Source of the DNA: Nematostella vectensis
Taxonomy: Eukaryota > Cnidaria > Anthozoa > Actiniaria > Edwardsiidae
Direction of reading: 5' to 3'
Assembly: GCF_932526225.1 (NCBI RefSeq)
Contig: NC_064036.1
Location: forward strand, 3,597,501 to 3,661,500
DNA: 64,000 bases
Below the pieces are notes generated by a model. The model saw nothing but the letters and a program-made list of their open reading frames with translations, was not told where the DNA came from and did not search any database. Position numbers and translations under genes: made by a program. How positions within the stretch are numbered: position 1 is the stretch's first letter; each line of letters opens with the position of its first letter. This document shows, one piece after another, positions 46,601 through 58,300 of this stretch.

Positions 46601-47789
46601 TAAGTCCAATATCTGTGGAAGATAAAGAAAATTAAACTGGAAAACCTCAAAAATTACTTTGCATTTTGTGGTAATTTGCCGATTGGGTGTTTTCTCAGGC
46701 CATTATTCTTAGTTAAGCGGACAGGTCAATCAACGGGTTTAGTTTCCTTTGCGCGCGCATTACTATATAAGCAAGTGTGTTTAATGTTTTATTTAGAAAA
46801 TGTTTGCGCCGTTGCTTATTCGCAAATCTTACCTTTTGTTTCTTTCGCTTGAAGCTTCTTTGGTGATACAGGGTCTATGAAGATTTGGAGATTTAAAGGT
46901 TGGTTCTCACTTGGATGTAAGCGCAAGCGCAGCGCACATAGTTTTCCGATTCTCACTGGGAACGCAAGCGCAAGAGAACAAAACTGCTTGATTATCTTGC
47001 GCTTACGCTTGTGTTTGATTCTCACTTGTCGCTTCCGGTTGCGCTTACGCTTGCGCTCGCGTCCCAGTGAGAACCATTTAATGTACTAATGTCTGAGGTT
47101 TAAACGTGCAGCCTTCGTTATGACATACCCTTCTTTTTTCCGGATTTCAAATCACTTGGGCTCGTTGGAATAACAGGATCTGGTCATAAAAAAATACAGC
47201 GAATAATAACAATGTTTAGTATAGCAGCTCAACACCGTTCGCCCGTGTTGAATACAATGCTTAAAAATATTTGGTCCAAATATTTTGAGTGATAAGATGC
47301 TTAGGTTCGGCACAGGGCATTTTCATGGCGGGCATTCGGGAACCTAGTTGATAGTAAATGCGGGGACAATTCTATATTGATTTCTGGTCGCCTCAACCAT
47401 CATAACACATATGGGAAATTATAAAGCTCGAATCTCTTGATATAATAACGCGATTTTAATGTCTTTTGTCATATCGTTGATGGAATTGTTCCCGGCCGCA
47501 TTCCGAATAACCATGAATGCCGAAATGGGTAATGCAGTTATTATCATAGTAGCCTTAAGTTTTACCTTTCTCACTTTCGGTTTTCAAATCAGTTTGGCTT
47601 GTTGTTGAAGCAGGATCTAGTTATACAAAACAACAATTTGATAACTTAAACTATAATAGTTTCTTAACAAATAAGCTGTGTACCTTCCGTTTCCTCCGGG
47701 CTGTCCTGCCCTTCAGGGGGTGGATTTTGAGCGATACAGCAGTGTGAGGCGGCAAGCAGGAGAATCCCCACTGCCAGAAGATGCCGCAT
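40623..47789 (-). CDS. Type I membrane protein with discoidin (F5/8C) and three EGF domains
   Basis: Twelve exons, assembled by hand with consistent phases: 47789-47684, 47616-47566, 47179-47129, 46874-46833, 46612-46304, 45503-45316, 44386-44207, 43668-43530, 42870-42709, 42191-42069, 41654-41514, 40786-40623; 551 residues. There is a signal peptide ([20 protein letters not shown]), then three short homologous micro-exons (DP..P...DLK type), then a unique region ([20 protein letters not shown]...). A discoidin-like domain spans three exons ([57 protein letters not shown]). Next come an EGF-like domain ([13 protein letters not shown]...) and two calcium-binding-type EGFs ([18 protein letters not shown] and [18 protein letters not shown]). 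A transmembrane helix ([18 protein letters not shown]) and a short KKK tail end it. It is probably a cell-surface adhesion or receptor protein; the ligand is unknown. Confidence 0.85.
41041..41395. mobile_element. 355-bp MITE with long inverted repeats
   Basis: The left end GCGTTTCCTAG...TTATTTTTAGACGCGCG matches the complement of the right end (CGCGCGTCTAAAAATAG...CTAGGAAACGC). Weaker similarity continues inward (GCCAATCAG, TGACGTT). It lies in the last intron of the EGF/discoidin gene. No target duplication was resolved. Confidence 0.7.
42940..43011. mobile_element. 72-bp palindromic insertion with 9-bp target duplication
   Basis: Arms of 30 nt (42940-42969 and 42982-43011, one mismatch) begin TAGCCTACGTGTAG and enclose a 12-nt spacer. 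TAGACTGTG flanks both sides exactly (42931-42939 and 43012-43020). The whole insertion is little more than its inverted repeat. It lies in an intron of the EGF/discoidin gene. Confidence 0.9.
43735..44115. repeat. Minisatellite of about 24 bp, TGTGTAGCCTGCTATGTGTA type
   Basis: Tandem GCTATGTGTAGTAATGTGTA units with higher-order duplication (an AAGTATGTAGCACAAGCTGC-like block occurs twice), decaying rightwards into TGTGTTAAGTG units. It lies in an intron of the EGF/discoidin gene. Confidence 0.85.
44533..44590. repeat. Dispersed short module (G-run, ATACAGAAAC, CAGCCACGCC)
   Basis: GGGGGCACGATACAGAAACA...TAAGAAAATACT...GGGGGCGCAGCCACGCCC. Related copies lie at 38519-38610 (plus) and 59210-59290 (reverse complement). 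Confidence 0.7.
44690..45235. repeat. Minisatellite with about 60-bp units
   Basis: Roughly nine units of the type CTAACACACCACACCACACA AGCTGTACCTAGGGACCAC with alternating TAGTACAGCAGTGAGCCATG and CTGCACAGTGAGCCATG endings, giving a dimer period near 120 bp. Intronic; short ORFs in it are artefacts. Confidence 0.9.
45900..46198. repeat. 29-bp minisatellite, about ten copies
   Basis: The unit core is CACTGCGCACCCCCTGTGTA followed by CGCGCCTGA. Copies are almost identical except one near 46090 (AGCTCCT). It lies in an intron of the EGF/discoidin gene beside a 20-nt G-run at 45876. A single diverged copy occurs at about 39007-39040. Confidence 0.95.
46901..47076. mobile_element. 176-bp MITE rich in GCGCAAGCGC
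   Basis: The left end TGGTTCTCACTTGGATG and right end (complement TGGTTCTCACTGGGACG) form an inverted repeat that continues as AAGCGCAAGCG-type sequence. TTAA lies close to both sides (46892-46895 and about 47078-47081), but the ends are offset by about 3 nt. Intronic, between two micro-exons. Confidence 0.65.
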
Positions 47790-49290
47790 GCTACACCCTA
47801 TAGCTAGCAACCTAAACCACGTGACATCTTAGCTATTCCACCATCCAATCAAACACCACATCGAAGTACTTAACTTATGACGTTATAAATCACAATTAGC
47901 CATAGGATCACATATCGAACAATACGTTGTCATAGTAGCGCGAGCTGGCGTCTCGGGATGCGCGCCGCGCGCTTTGGGCTCCATGCATGGCGAAAATCCA
48001 TCTTTTGATCGGAAAACTTATAGTGCATTTCCAAAAACCCACTTAGTCAAGGAAGTGGCACTCAAGTCTTTAAGAGATACCTATCCACATATTCGATCTC
48101 ACATGTTGCCATAGACATTTCTTATGCTTCTGAAAATTTAGTTATTTTTGTCACTGAAACTTCGACACTGAAGAACATTCTGAATAAGTGACAAGCTTCT
48201 CTGCCCCGAGGACGGAGCCAAAGTATGCGCTCACTCACGCTTCACATTTCGCACACGGAAGCGACGTGAACAGGAGCTATGTGAAATAACCAGAAATGAC
48301 GAAAGTCTATACCTGTATGTTTACTGTACATCGGTCTAGTTAAATATAGTCACAAGTGGTCCAAGGTCCCTTTTACAGATGTATACATTACGTCTAGACG
48401 AAATCCGAAGGCCCGGCGGCTGTATAGGGTTCAGGGTCTTGGCTATTAAGCAGACTGCACTGGGGGTATTTTGTGGCTTTCGTGAAATCTGAGTTGATTT
48501 GATGATGCTGTGATGATCCACTTTTCCAAGCATGCTAGGGGGCGGCGGTTTAAATGGGCTGGCAGCGTCTCTCGTCGTAATTCTTGCTTCGCTCGAAAAA
48601 CCCTTATAGCGTCTGGTTTCCAGGGTAGATGGTTCCTTTCTCTACTCTTATTTTATCTAGTCTTTGTTGGCCATGTGTTACAGGCTAGTTTGATATTGGC
48701 GAACTAAAAATTGTCATCGACGAGGTACGCGACAGATATATCCGCGCGCTAAGGAAAAAGGTGGTAGCGCGCGGCGCTGAAATCTTGTAAAACGTAGCCC
48801 CCTATAATCGTGTACACTTTTCTTTGGTGCGCCACCACCCCTTCTTTATGTTGTGACAGAATTGTGTATAACATAAAGTCCTCATTGCTCTGTAAAAATA
48901 TCTGCCACAAGCTTTTCACGTTTTCCCTCCCAAGGAATTCGGGAATTGCACGAAGGTGCGAGGAAGAATATTTGTTTATATGGGTTGGGCAGTCTTTTTC
49001 GCAACTTTGTATCCGGTTGTTGCGCAATCACTTCCGGTCCTTGTTATCATACGCCCATCTTATTCGAAATCCTTTGAGCAATACCTCGTATAAAACAATG
49101 ATTACTTCTTGCTGAAATAAAAACATATTTGCATGAAAAAAAGTTTTTTTTAAATATTTTCGCACTTGATTTTTTCATCATCGCACTCTAGCTAAGACAT
49201 GAGACACCATAGGAACCAATCAGCGTCTAGCGTAGGGTTTCAGCATTTGCGACCACGCGTTCCCTTTTGATTGACAAGCGGAAGCGTGAC
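47790..49290. other. Intergenic region between two divergent genes
   Basis: No gene seen. Contains GC-rich tracts with GCGCGC around 47940-47970 and 48735-48775. The start of the EGF/discoidin gene faces left and the inhibitor gene starts at 49350 facing right. Confidence 0.5.
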
Positions 49291-49294
49291 CTAC

Positions 49295-49303
49295 GTATAA
49301 AAC
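49295..49303 (+). promoter_or_regulatory. TATA box of the multidomain inhibitor gene
   Basis: GTATAAAAC stands about 50 nt before the ATG at 49350, so transcription should start near 49325 and the 5'-UTR would be about 25 nt. A TATA promoter is in keeping with a regulated secretory gene. Confidence 0.7.
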
Positions 49304-49349
49304 CGGACGGGGATCTCACCGACTCGGTACAGCAAGGAAAGCTCGCAAG

Positions 49350-52300
49350 ATGAAGCTTTTCTATCAAGGAGTTCTCCTTTTAGGAACTCTAGCTGCCGTC
49401 ACATCAGGTAATTTGCAATTATACTTCGTACTTAATCCTGTCCTAATTCAAAATTCTCTTCTCTGTTTATGCTGTGTGTAGTCTGCACGTTGGATTTTTA
49501 CCACTGAATGCGTTTGACACACGTTTATGCGGAGTTAAAGCAAATTACCTGACTCTTCAAGTCTACCTAACTAGCTCTATGAATACTTAGAATATGTAAG
49601 CTCATCTTTTTTCTCGTCCTGCCTAGCTAACACTCAACAAAGTCACCTAAATGGAACTCAACTAGCAAATAAATGCTACTTTAGCATGCTGCTCAATTAT
49701 TGACTGCAATTATTGGCGTTTCTGTCTAATTATTTTTTCTTTATTTGTCTAACGTTTTTCGACGTAGTTATGTTATTTACCTAGAACTTGCACACATAAC
49801 ATGAATAAAATATTTTTAACTGTTTGTATCGGTACGTCATTGCATATTCTAAAAGAATTACCCATTTGGCCTTTGGCATTCGTAACCTCTTAATCACAGT
49901 TTATCGAGTACTCTTATGCAACCTTTTTAGCATTAAGTATTAACAGTTTCGGCAGCAAAGAAAATTTGAGGGTTTTAATATGCAAATTACAATGACCACG
50001 CACGCAAGAATCACAAATATTCACTTGTTTGTACGGTAATCAGTGGTAATAAGACTTTCTGGACGGTTGTTTTGGTCAACCATTAGAACTTCCATCTATA
50101 TAACGATTTGCGACAAAATAAACTGCTAATTTACTTTAACTTAACAGTTCTCGACTGATTATACTTTTTCAGGCGCCAACCATTATCGAGCTTTGAAGTG
50201 TTTTTAAACAGTGCGCGAAATCCTGCTTTAGTTTTCTGAAAATTGTAATAAAAGGACGCGGGTTAATTTAAATATAATTATAGTGATTTGGGGAATAATT
50301 TTATGTTGGTGACGCTGGAATGTGTTTTGCAATTGCGCGGATCTGTTGAAGAATTTTGACAACTGAGATGTTATTATGATAAAGAACATTCCCTCGAGGG
50401 CTGCATAAATAATTATCCGAAACTTATGATAACAATGAACTGGGCCAATGGATTCCAGGCGTTTTTGGCGAGATTATTAATTGCATGGCAAGTAAAAATG
50501 TCGTTCTTATTTGTTTGCCACCGAAGCAAGACTTTTTTCTAACTTTTTTTCGTGACCGCGGATTGTTGTGCGCGCGGAATATGGGCAGAACAAAGGAAAA
50601 AAAAAATCAAACTTGGTTGGCCATTTTATTCGATAAAACAACGGAACAGAGATAGAAAAAAAGTCGCCTTTTATTCCGTCCATGTCATAGCTGGAAGTTG
50701 GACTAGCGCTGGTGAAGGGGCGGGGGAGATAGGAGAGATTTTGGGATTTTCGTTACAGCCTACAGTTTTGCCCAGCTCTAAAAAGGCACTCGTTTACACG
50801 TTTACAGACGCCTTATGCATTTTCTAAAAAAAAATACTTTGCAAACCATGTGAATTCTTGTTTTTCTTGTTTGGATAAGAAACTTTAAGTGTTTCAAGAT
50901 AAAAACAAGATCTCCACGTCGTGACCTTTACGAAATATACAAGTTTCAGCTCCAGTTAATCCAGTTTGGTCACGCACGCACCACGCATGTCACGGTAAAT
51001 TTTGATAGGTTATCCTTCGTTCAATCAACGATTGTCGTAGACCGGTTTTACGTGATAAATGCAAGTTAATTTTTACCGAATATGTTAGTTTATTGCCATT
51101 TTGAAATGGCAATTCCAAAAATAGGTGCACCCACCGTAGTTCTGACCTCCCCCCCCCCCACACCTGGCTACTTGCCGGTAACCCCTCCCCCTGGCTACGA
51201 ACCTGAGCCTGAATTGCGATAACTTCTCTAATTTCCCGCAATTGCTTACTTAGGGTATGGGTCGGCTAAAGACGGGAGATGTCCCCGCGTGGAGAGGGTT
51301 GGCTGCGACAGTGTGGACCAGTTCTTGGGGTTAGGCTGCTTCATGGACATCGAGTGTAATGGTACCGATAAGTGCTGTAGCGACGGGTGTGGAGGGTACA
51401 CGTGCAAACCCGCAATCCTCCCACCGAGACCAGGAGACGGTTAGTATTAGGGGCTGGAAGGAAGGGGGTGAGTGTGTGTGGAGGGTACGTATTCAAAACC
51501 GCCGCAACCCTCCCGCTGAGACCAGGACACGGTGAGTATTGGGAGCTTGCAGGGAGTGGGTTGGGGGGGGGAGGGGGGGGGTGGAGGGGTGGTTGTTATG
51601 GTGCGAGACCGCGGTCCTCCCGCTGAGACGACCAGGACACGGTGAGTAGTAGGGGCTTGCAGGGAGTGGGTTGGAGGGGGGGGGGGGGGGGTGGAGGGGT
51701 GGTTGTTATGGTGCGAGACCGCGGTCCTCCCGCTGAGACCAGGACACGGTGAGTATTAGGGGCTTGCAGGGAGTGGGTTGGAGGGGGGCGAGGGAGGGGT
51801 GGTTGTTATGGTGCAAGACCGCGGTCCTCCCGCTGAGACCAGGACACGGTGAGTATTAGGGTGGGGGGGGGGGGGGGGGGTTGGGTTGGGGTGGAGGGGT
51901 GATTGGTGATGGCGATGGTGCAAGACTGCGGTCCTCCCACCGAGACTAGACGAGAATGAGGGTAAATTTTTTAACGTAGTTAGTGGTGAGGTATTGTGTG
52001 GTTGTTACACATACAAGCCTCCCACGAACTAAACTCAGACGGTCTATTAGACATTTGAGGGAGTTTCACCGTTAACGCGGAAGGCAAATGGCCAGGGCGT
52101 GACTATCGCTTGTGACAAAATGCTAGGCCGTTTGTTGTGATGTAATCATTTTCATTTTTTTCAGCATATTATCTGGACCAAAACGACTACCACATTTGTA
52201 TATAACTCCAAATTTTGCAAAATGCATTTCAAAATATAAAGGTTATACATGATAAATACGTTTAAGTGTACGGGGCAGGTAGCCACCATTATCTATCTTT

Positions 52301-55300
52301 GATTTTAAGTTTTCTAATCGTGATTCACTAGAGCGTGTTTTTCAATGTATCGGAACACCCCGTATAATCCACTCGTAGTATTTCATGATGACGTGAGGAT
52401 CGCGTGACAATCGTCTATTGTCTAGTCTTTCTAAACTTGATACGCCTCGGGCTGTCTTCACGACAGTGATTAGTCGACTGTGGATAAGATATTTTCTTCG
52501 CCGAATTTAACCTCTACCGGAATGTTTTCTTAAATACTTCACATGGCTAATTCTTACTATAACTATAATCTCTGGCAACGTAAATACTCGTCTTTGCGCC
52601 ATTCCTTTAATGCTACGAACAACGCTGGTAGTGACAACTCCTTGATGGCATTTTTAAGGGGACCTCTGGCCTTTATAATCTAGTATCGATATTTTTTCCC
52701 TTGACCCCCACATTTGCGATACTCTATACTCAGACGTACTAAAGCAGATTGCGGATAGATTTACTCTACACTGTACCCCACGTATATGGTTTTGGCTCAC
52801 CTTTCATGCCGTCAGTTACAGAATATTTCATTGTAATAATTTCCACAATGCAAAATAATATTTATATCTCTATAAAAACAGTGGCACCTCTTGCTACTGC
52901 GCATATCTTCTTGCGCATGAAAATCAAAAGTTCCAACAATCTCGATTCCAGAGCCCACATACTTTTGTGCAAGTGGTAAGACATGGGATCTAGGAACGAG
53001 ATTAAAGTTCCAAAACTAGATCGTTAAGTAAAAAATTAATTGTTGTATAGTACAAATAGATTTTAATTTAGCGTGCGCCTCTTATCTGATAGATGAAAAA
53101 CAGCGTGTCATAAACAAAAATGCATGCAGCGTGACGCCGACCCTGAAGGAAGGAGTTTTTTTTTGCGCGTACTTGCGTGTGGTTTCCTCTTACATCTAGG
53201 GAAGGGAAATCTGTGGCTTGTGAAGGTACACGAGGCTGAGCTATATCACGTAACATGTGCCTGCTATTCTGTTTAGAGACCTGTCCGAAAGACGACTCCT
53301 TTGTGAGTGAATCGAACGGCTGCAAAAATAAAAGGACCAAGTTCTGCTTCAAGGGGAACTGCAGAAAGTTAGTAATTACTTATTTCCACGTAATTTATTT
53401 AATTACTTGGAATTACAATTTTCTATGTTTTTATTTGAGCTGATTTTTCTTGTCTTCCCCAACTCGAATTTTGTTACGGTGCATGTATTGCATGTTTTGT
53501 TAAGTGCAGCCTTTAGTATAGGGTGGCCAGATGAAAATTGTCTGTTTTCTGCTTAATAAGACATGTGGAAGTGCACACTATTTTAGTACTGCAGCCCCCC
53601 CCCCTCCCCCCCAAAAATGTAAATATGTTTTCATCTGTAATCCCAGCTCAAAATTGTTCGTGTTTTATTCCAGATGCTGTTTCGCACAGACTTCGTGCAA
53701 TCCAAAGCCATCCGCATTGTCTACAATAAGTGAATGCGAGAAAGGTACAAATCATTCAAATCACATGACCTTCTTCACTTCATGAGTAAATAATCTCTCA
53801 TGGCTGTACCATTTCAACGCTTTTTTTTCTCGCTCACCAGAGCTGTGCGCCAGTAAGAGATGCCCCCTTCAGGGTCAGATCTGTGTGATGGACAAACACT
53901 TCAATATCGCCAAGTGCAAGTGCCCACAAGGCTGCCCCGCCCCCAATGGGGACGAGACGGTATGTGGAACAGATGGAATCAGCTACCCCTCCCCCTGCGA
54001 AATGAATTTGACTGCTTGCGTCTTGGGCGATAGGATCGCTGTTGAGTACAAGGGTCGGTGTAGAAATGGTAAGTTCTTTAATAGCTACCCCGGGTTTCTT
54101 TAAAATCAGATCATCGGCACCTTTTCAGATTACAAACTCAAATTACTTTCTCGTCAGTCCAGGTCTTCGCGGGAGAGGGCTCGTTGCTGAAGGGGATTCC
54201 CCCCAGCGACTTATTTTCTTAGTTTTCTATTGCAAGACTGTGATGCCTTGATGGAGCCTTACGAGTGGTAGCGAAGGGATGCTATTATCAGGTTTTCTAT
54301 TTCCAGATCGTAACCTGGTCAAGGTGAGCCCATCCCACCAAAACCAACAAAAGCTGGTTGCCGGTAAAGAAGGCAAAGTGATTTGCCAGTTTGTTGGGAA
54401 CCCTGTGCAGATCATCTGGGACAAGATCGGACTTCAGCGCTTGCCCCCGAGGCGTATGGTCCCTGATCGTGACTCGCTCGTGATCAAGAGCGTGCTACAA
54501 GAGGATGCTGGGGGATACATGTGCAGCGCATTCGACGGCAGCACCGCTATTACCGCAACAGTCAACGTCACGGTCACAGGTAGGTCACGCTACAATGGGT
54601 TGACATTGTATCTTATAGTAATGATCAATCAAATTTTGTTAAAACAGCTGATCGGAATACTCCTATTCGCGCGATGAAACGGCGACAACTTTCACCGACA
54701 CTCATGTCGAATTTGGAAATGTTATAATTTCGGCCTCGTATCCACGCACGTGGGAAAAATCCCATTGGAAACATGCAATCTACGTACGCTCTTTTGCCCC
54801 TCCCTCCCCCATCCTAATACTCTAGCTAGGCAAAGCCAGAACTATATATACTCTAAGATGGAAATAGACTTAACAATTGCTTTAATTTTTTTTCTTTCAG
54901 TACCGAACCGTTCGAGCTCTAAGAATATCGTTCCGCGTAGCGTGTGTTTGCAGCCGTCCTTAATCGGCACTGGCTTCGCCTTTAAAGTCCACTTCTTCTA
55001 CAACGCCGCGAAGCGCTTGTGTGAGCCGTTTGTGTACAGCGGTATGGGTGGGAACAAGAACAACTTCAAAGACAAGGACACATGCCAGCAAGCCTGCATG
55101 CATTCAGGTCAGAGGGTGTACAGACTGTTCTTGGGGGGGGGGGGGGGGGGGGCGAAATAAGGCTCTATGTTGTTTTGTGTTTTCATTTGTAACTGGCGCG
55201 TGTGTCCCGAGACGAACGCATGTGGCGCGATGCGCTAAGTTGTACGGGTTTTCCTTCATCATGCAACGAACCCGGGTAGGGTAAAAACACCACTTACTTA

Positions 55301-58300
55301 TATTAATAATAAACACAGAAATGTTTCCCCAGACAAGCGCCAGTATAAAATACTCAGTCTATTGTTTCGCCTGTTATTTTCAAACGAATGTGTAGGCTGT
55401 CGCAGATAATAAAAGTGTTAACTCGTGACACTGGAACTCTAGACTGGTGCCTTACAAGCGCCCCTAAAATGTTTAACGATCCAATACAGTTACCCAAGAT
55501 CGGCACTAGCGATCATTACGGTATTATCATTCACCCACGTGACACGAGGAAAAGCAGGATAAGGGAATTTGGACAGTGGATTACTGGTTATAGTTTGGCT
55601 TATTTTCATGCGCTTAACACATGCAACGCCACGACTGACTATCTCTATAAAGTATTCCAGTGCGCGATTGAAAAATTTTTCCCTTTAAAACACGCGTGCA
55701 TCCACAACACCGATAAGCCCTGGATGACTCCTAAAATCAAGTCATGGATTAAAAAAAGGCAAATGTGCCTAGCAACTCATGGAAAGGACTCTGATATGTA
55801 CAAAATGTGGCGCAACAAACTACAAACACGCTATCAAGAACTGCAAGCGCGCCTACTTCGACAAAAAAGTTAAGAACTTGAAAAAAAAACAAATGTCCGC
55901 AAATGGAGGTGCGAAATCAAGAATCTTTCTGGGGTTAGTGAGAGGGTTGGGAAATGACACGCCCAGCTCATCGACGGCGTGCGCATCAAGTCAGTTGGCC
56001 AGCTGTGCGAGGACATCAACATGTTCTTCACTGGATTGACCTCAGACTTCACTCCTCTCTCTACTCATGATATCGACAACATAGAAGTTGGGCCCCATGA
56101 GATTCCCGCTGAGCTCTTTGTCTCTGAGCGGGAAGCATATATTGCTCTCCGGAAGACCAAGACAAGGAAAGCGCCTGGACCTGATAATGTACCTAAAAAG
56201 ATCCTCACAGAGTTTGCCTTTGAGTTGGCTCCAGTCATCAGTGACATTTATAATGCTTTACTTAGAGAGGGCCATGTTCCACTCATCCTCAAGATTGCAG
56301 CGGTATGTCCCATACCAAACCAGAAACCTCCCAAGGCAATTGACAGTCACCTGAGACCCATATCATTAACTTGTCAAATAGCTAAGGTTATGGAATCATT
56401 TACACCGGATGGGTCGCTGCCCCACATTTTAGACAAGCTTGACTCTAGGCAGTTCGCAGTTTCTGGGAAATCAACATCTCATGCAATTGTTTATCTTTTG
56501 CATCTTACCCTAGAGGCCCTTGATAAAGAGAATTGTAGCATAAGGCTTTTCTTTGCCGATTTCAAAAAAGGTTTTGATCTGATAGATCACGGCATCCTTT
56601 TGCGCAAGCTTTCTGAATTTAGCCTCCATCCGGCTCTTCTTCGGTGGATCGCCGCATTTTTGCAGTGCCGGTACAATTTGTGCGCATTGGTAACGAAGTA
56701 TCAAGCTCCAGGCCCATGTTTGGAGGAATTCCACAGGGTACCCAACTAGGTCCAATATTGTTTGCGGTTATGATAAATGATCGTCCTGGCCTTTACGCGC
56801 CAAGTATGTGGACGATTTAACCGTATTGGAAGTAATTCCTTCACACTCTCCATCTGTCCTTAACTTTATTGTAAACAATATTCAGTCATTTGCCTGTGAA
56901 AACAACATGCCCCTCAATCCTGTTAAATGTAAGGCCATGGAGGTTGACTTTCTTCACTATAATAGCTGCGTGTGTCGTCCAATCTACACGGGTGGTGCTC
57001 TCATTGAGTCCATGAAGTCGTTCAAGCTCCTCGGGGTATACATATCTAACGACTTGTCTTGGAACTTGCACGTCGATTATATAGTCAAGAAAGCCAACCG
57101 CAGGCTCTACGCATTGAGATCCCTAAGAAAGTGCGGAGTGCCCATAGGGGATATGGTAATCGTATACTGCTCGCTCATAAGATCCGTTCTTGAATACGCT
57201 GGTCCGGTTTTTGCAAACCTGCCATGTTATCTATCGGATGCTATAGAGCATGTCCAGAAAAGGGCACTTCGTATTATCATTCCCGGAGTCAGCTATGATG
57301 ACGCTCTTGCCACATTAACTCTTAACAAGTTGTCGTTGCGCAGGGAAACAAACTGCCAGAAATTTATTTCAAACATCAAGAAAAATAACCCGCTATACCA
57401 ACTCATTTCATCGTGTCGAGTTAAAGTAGACCATAATTTTGCTCTTAGATCTAGTGGAACAAGCTTTTGTAAAGTGTACAGTACAAATCGTTTTTCAGAA
57501 TTTGTAACCGTTAAATTTTCAAATTATCTTATTTAGCGCTGTAATCAGTAATTCAGCTTAATGCTGCAATTGATTTAAATAAACTTAAGTATCTATCTAT
57601 ATCTAAGTATCTATCTGTTCATCCAACACAAGTGTAGTCGATAACCTGTAAAAATCCACCGAGATGCGTTTATTGATATTCCATTCCAATACAGCCACTC
57701 AGGTGTGCAGCCTGCCTAAACTGACCGGTCCTTGTATGGCGAGATTCATCAGATGGCATTACGACATGAGGTCCAGCGAGTGCAAAATGTTCACGTACGG
57801 AGGTTGCCAAGGAAACGCCAATAACTTTGAGAGCAAAGCTGCTTGTCTGAAGAAATGTTCAGGTAGGAGCAGCTAGGTCTTGCTGTGGTGATTCTCACCA
57901 CGGGTAGGCCAACATGGTTAAAAATGGAATTAAGTTTGTTGGTTCTTTCCTTTGCTTTTCTACGTGTTCCTCCCTCGACAAAAAACAAAATTACGAGCCC
58001 TAAACCCCTAACGGTAGGACATTAGTCTTCCCAAGACTTCCATACCAAGACATGAGTCTTGGTATGGTGGCTGCCTGAGGTGGCTGCTATGCCTTTAATT
58101 GCTACCTAGAAACCCATCATTCTAGCTACAACACCAAGAAGAATGTATTAATTTTCATCTTTTCTGTTCTGTTTGCAGCTAAAGAGATTTGCGATCTGCC
58201 TGCGGAGGCTGGTTCATGCGATGGTCACATGCCACTGTACTTTCACAACTCTACTTCCGGGCTTTGTGAGAAGTTCCACTACAGCGGCTGCGAGGGTAAC

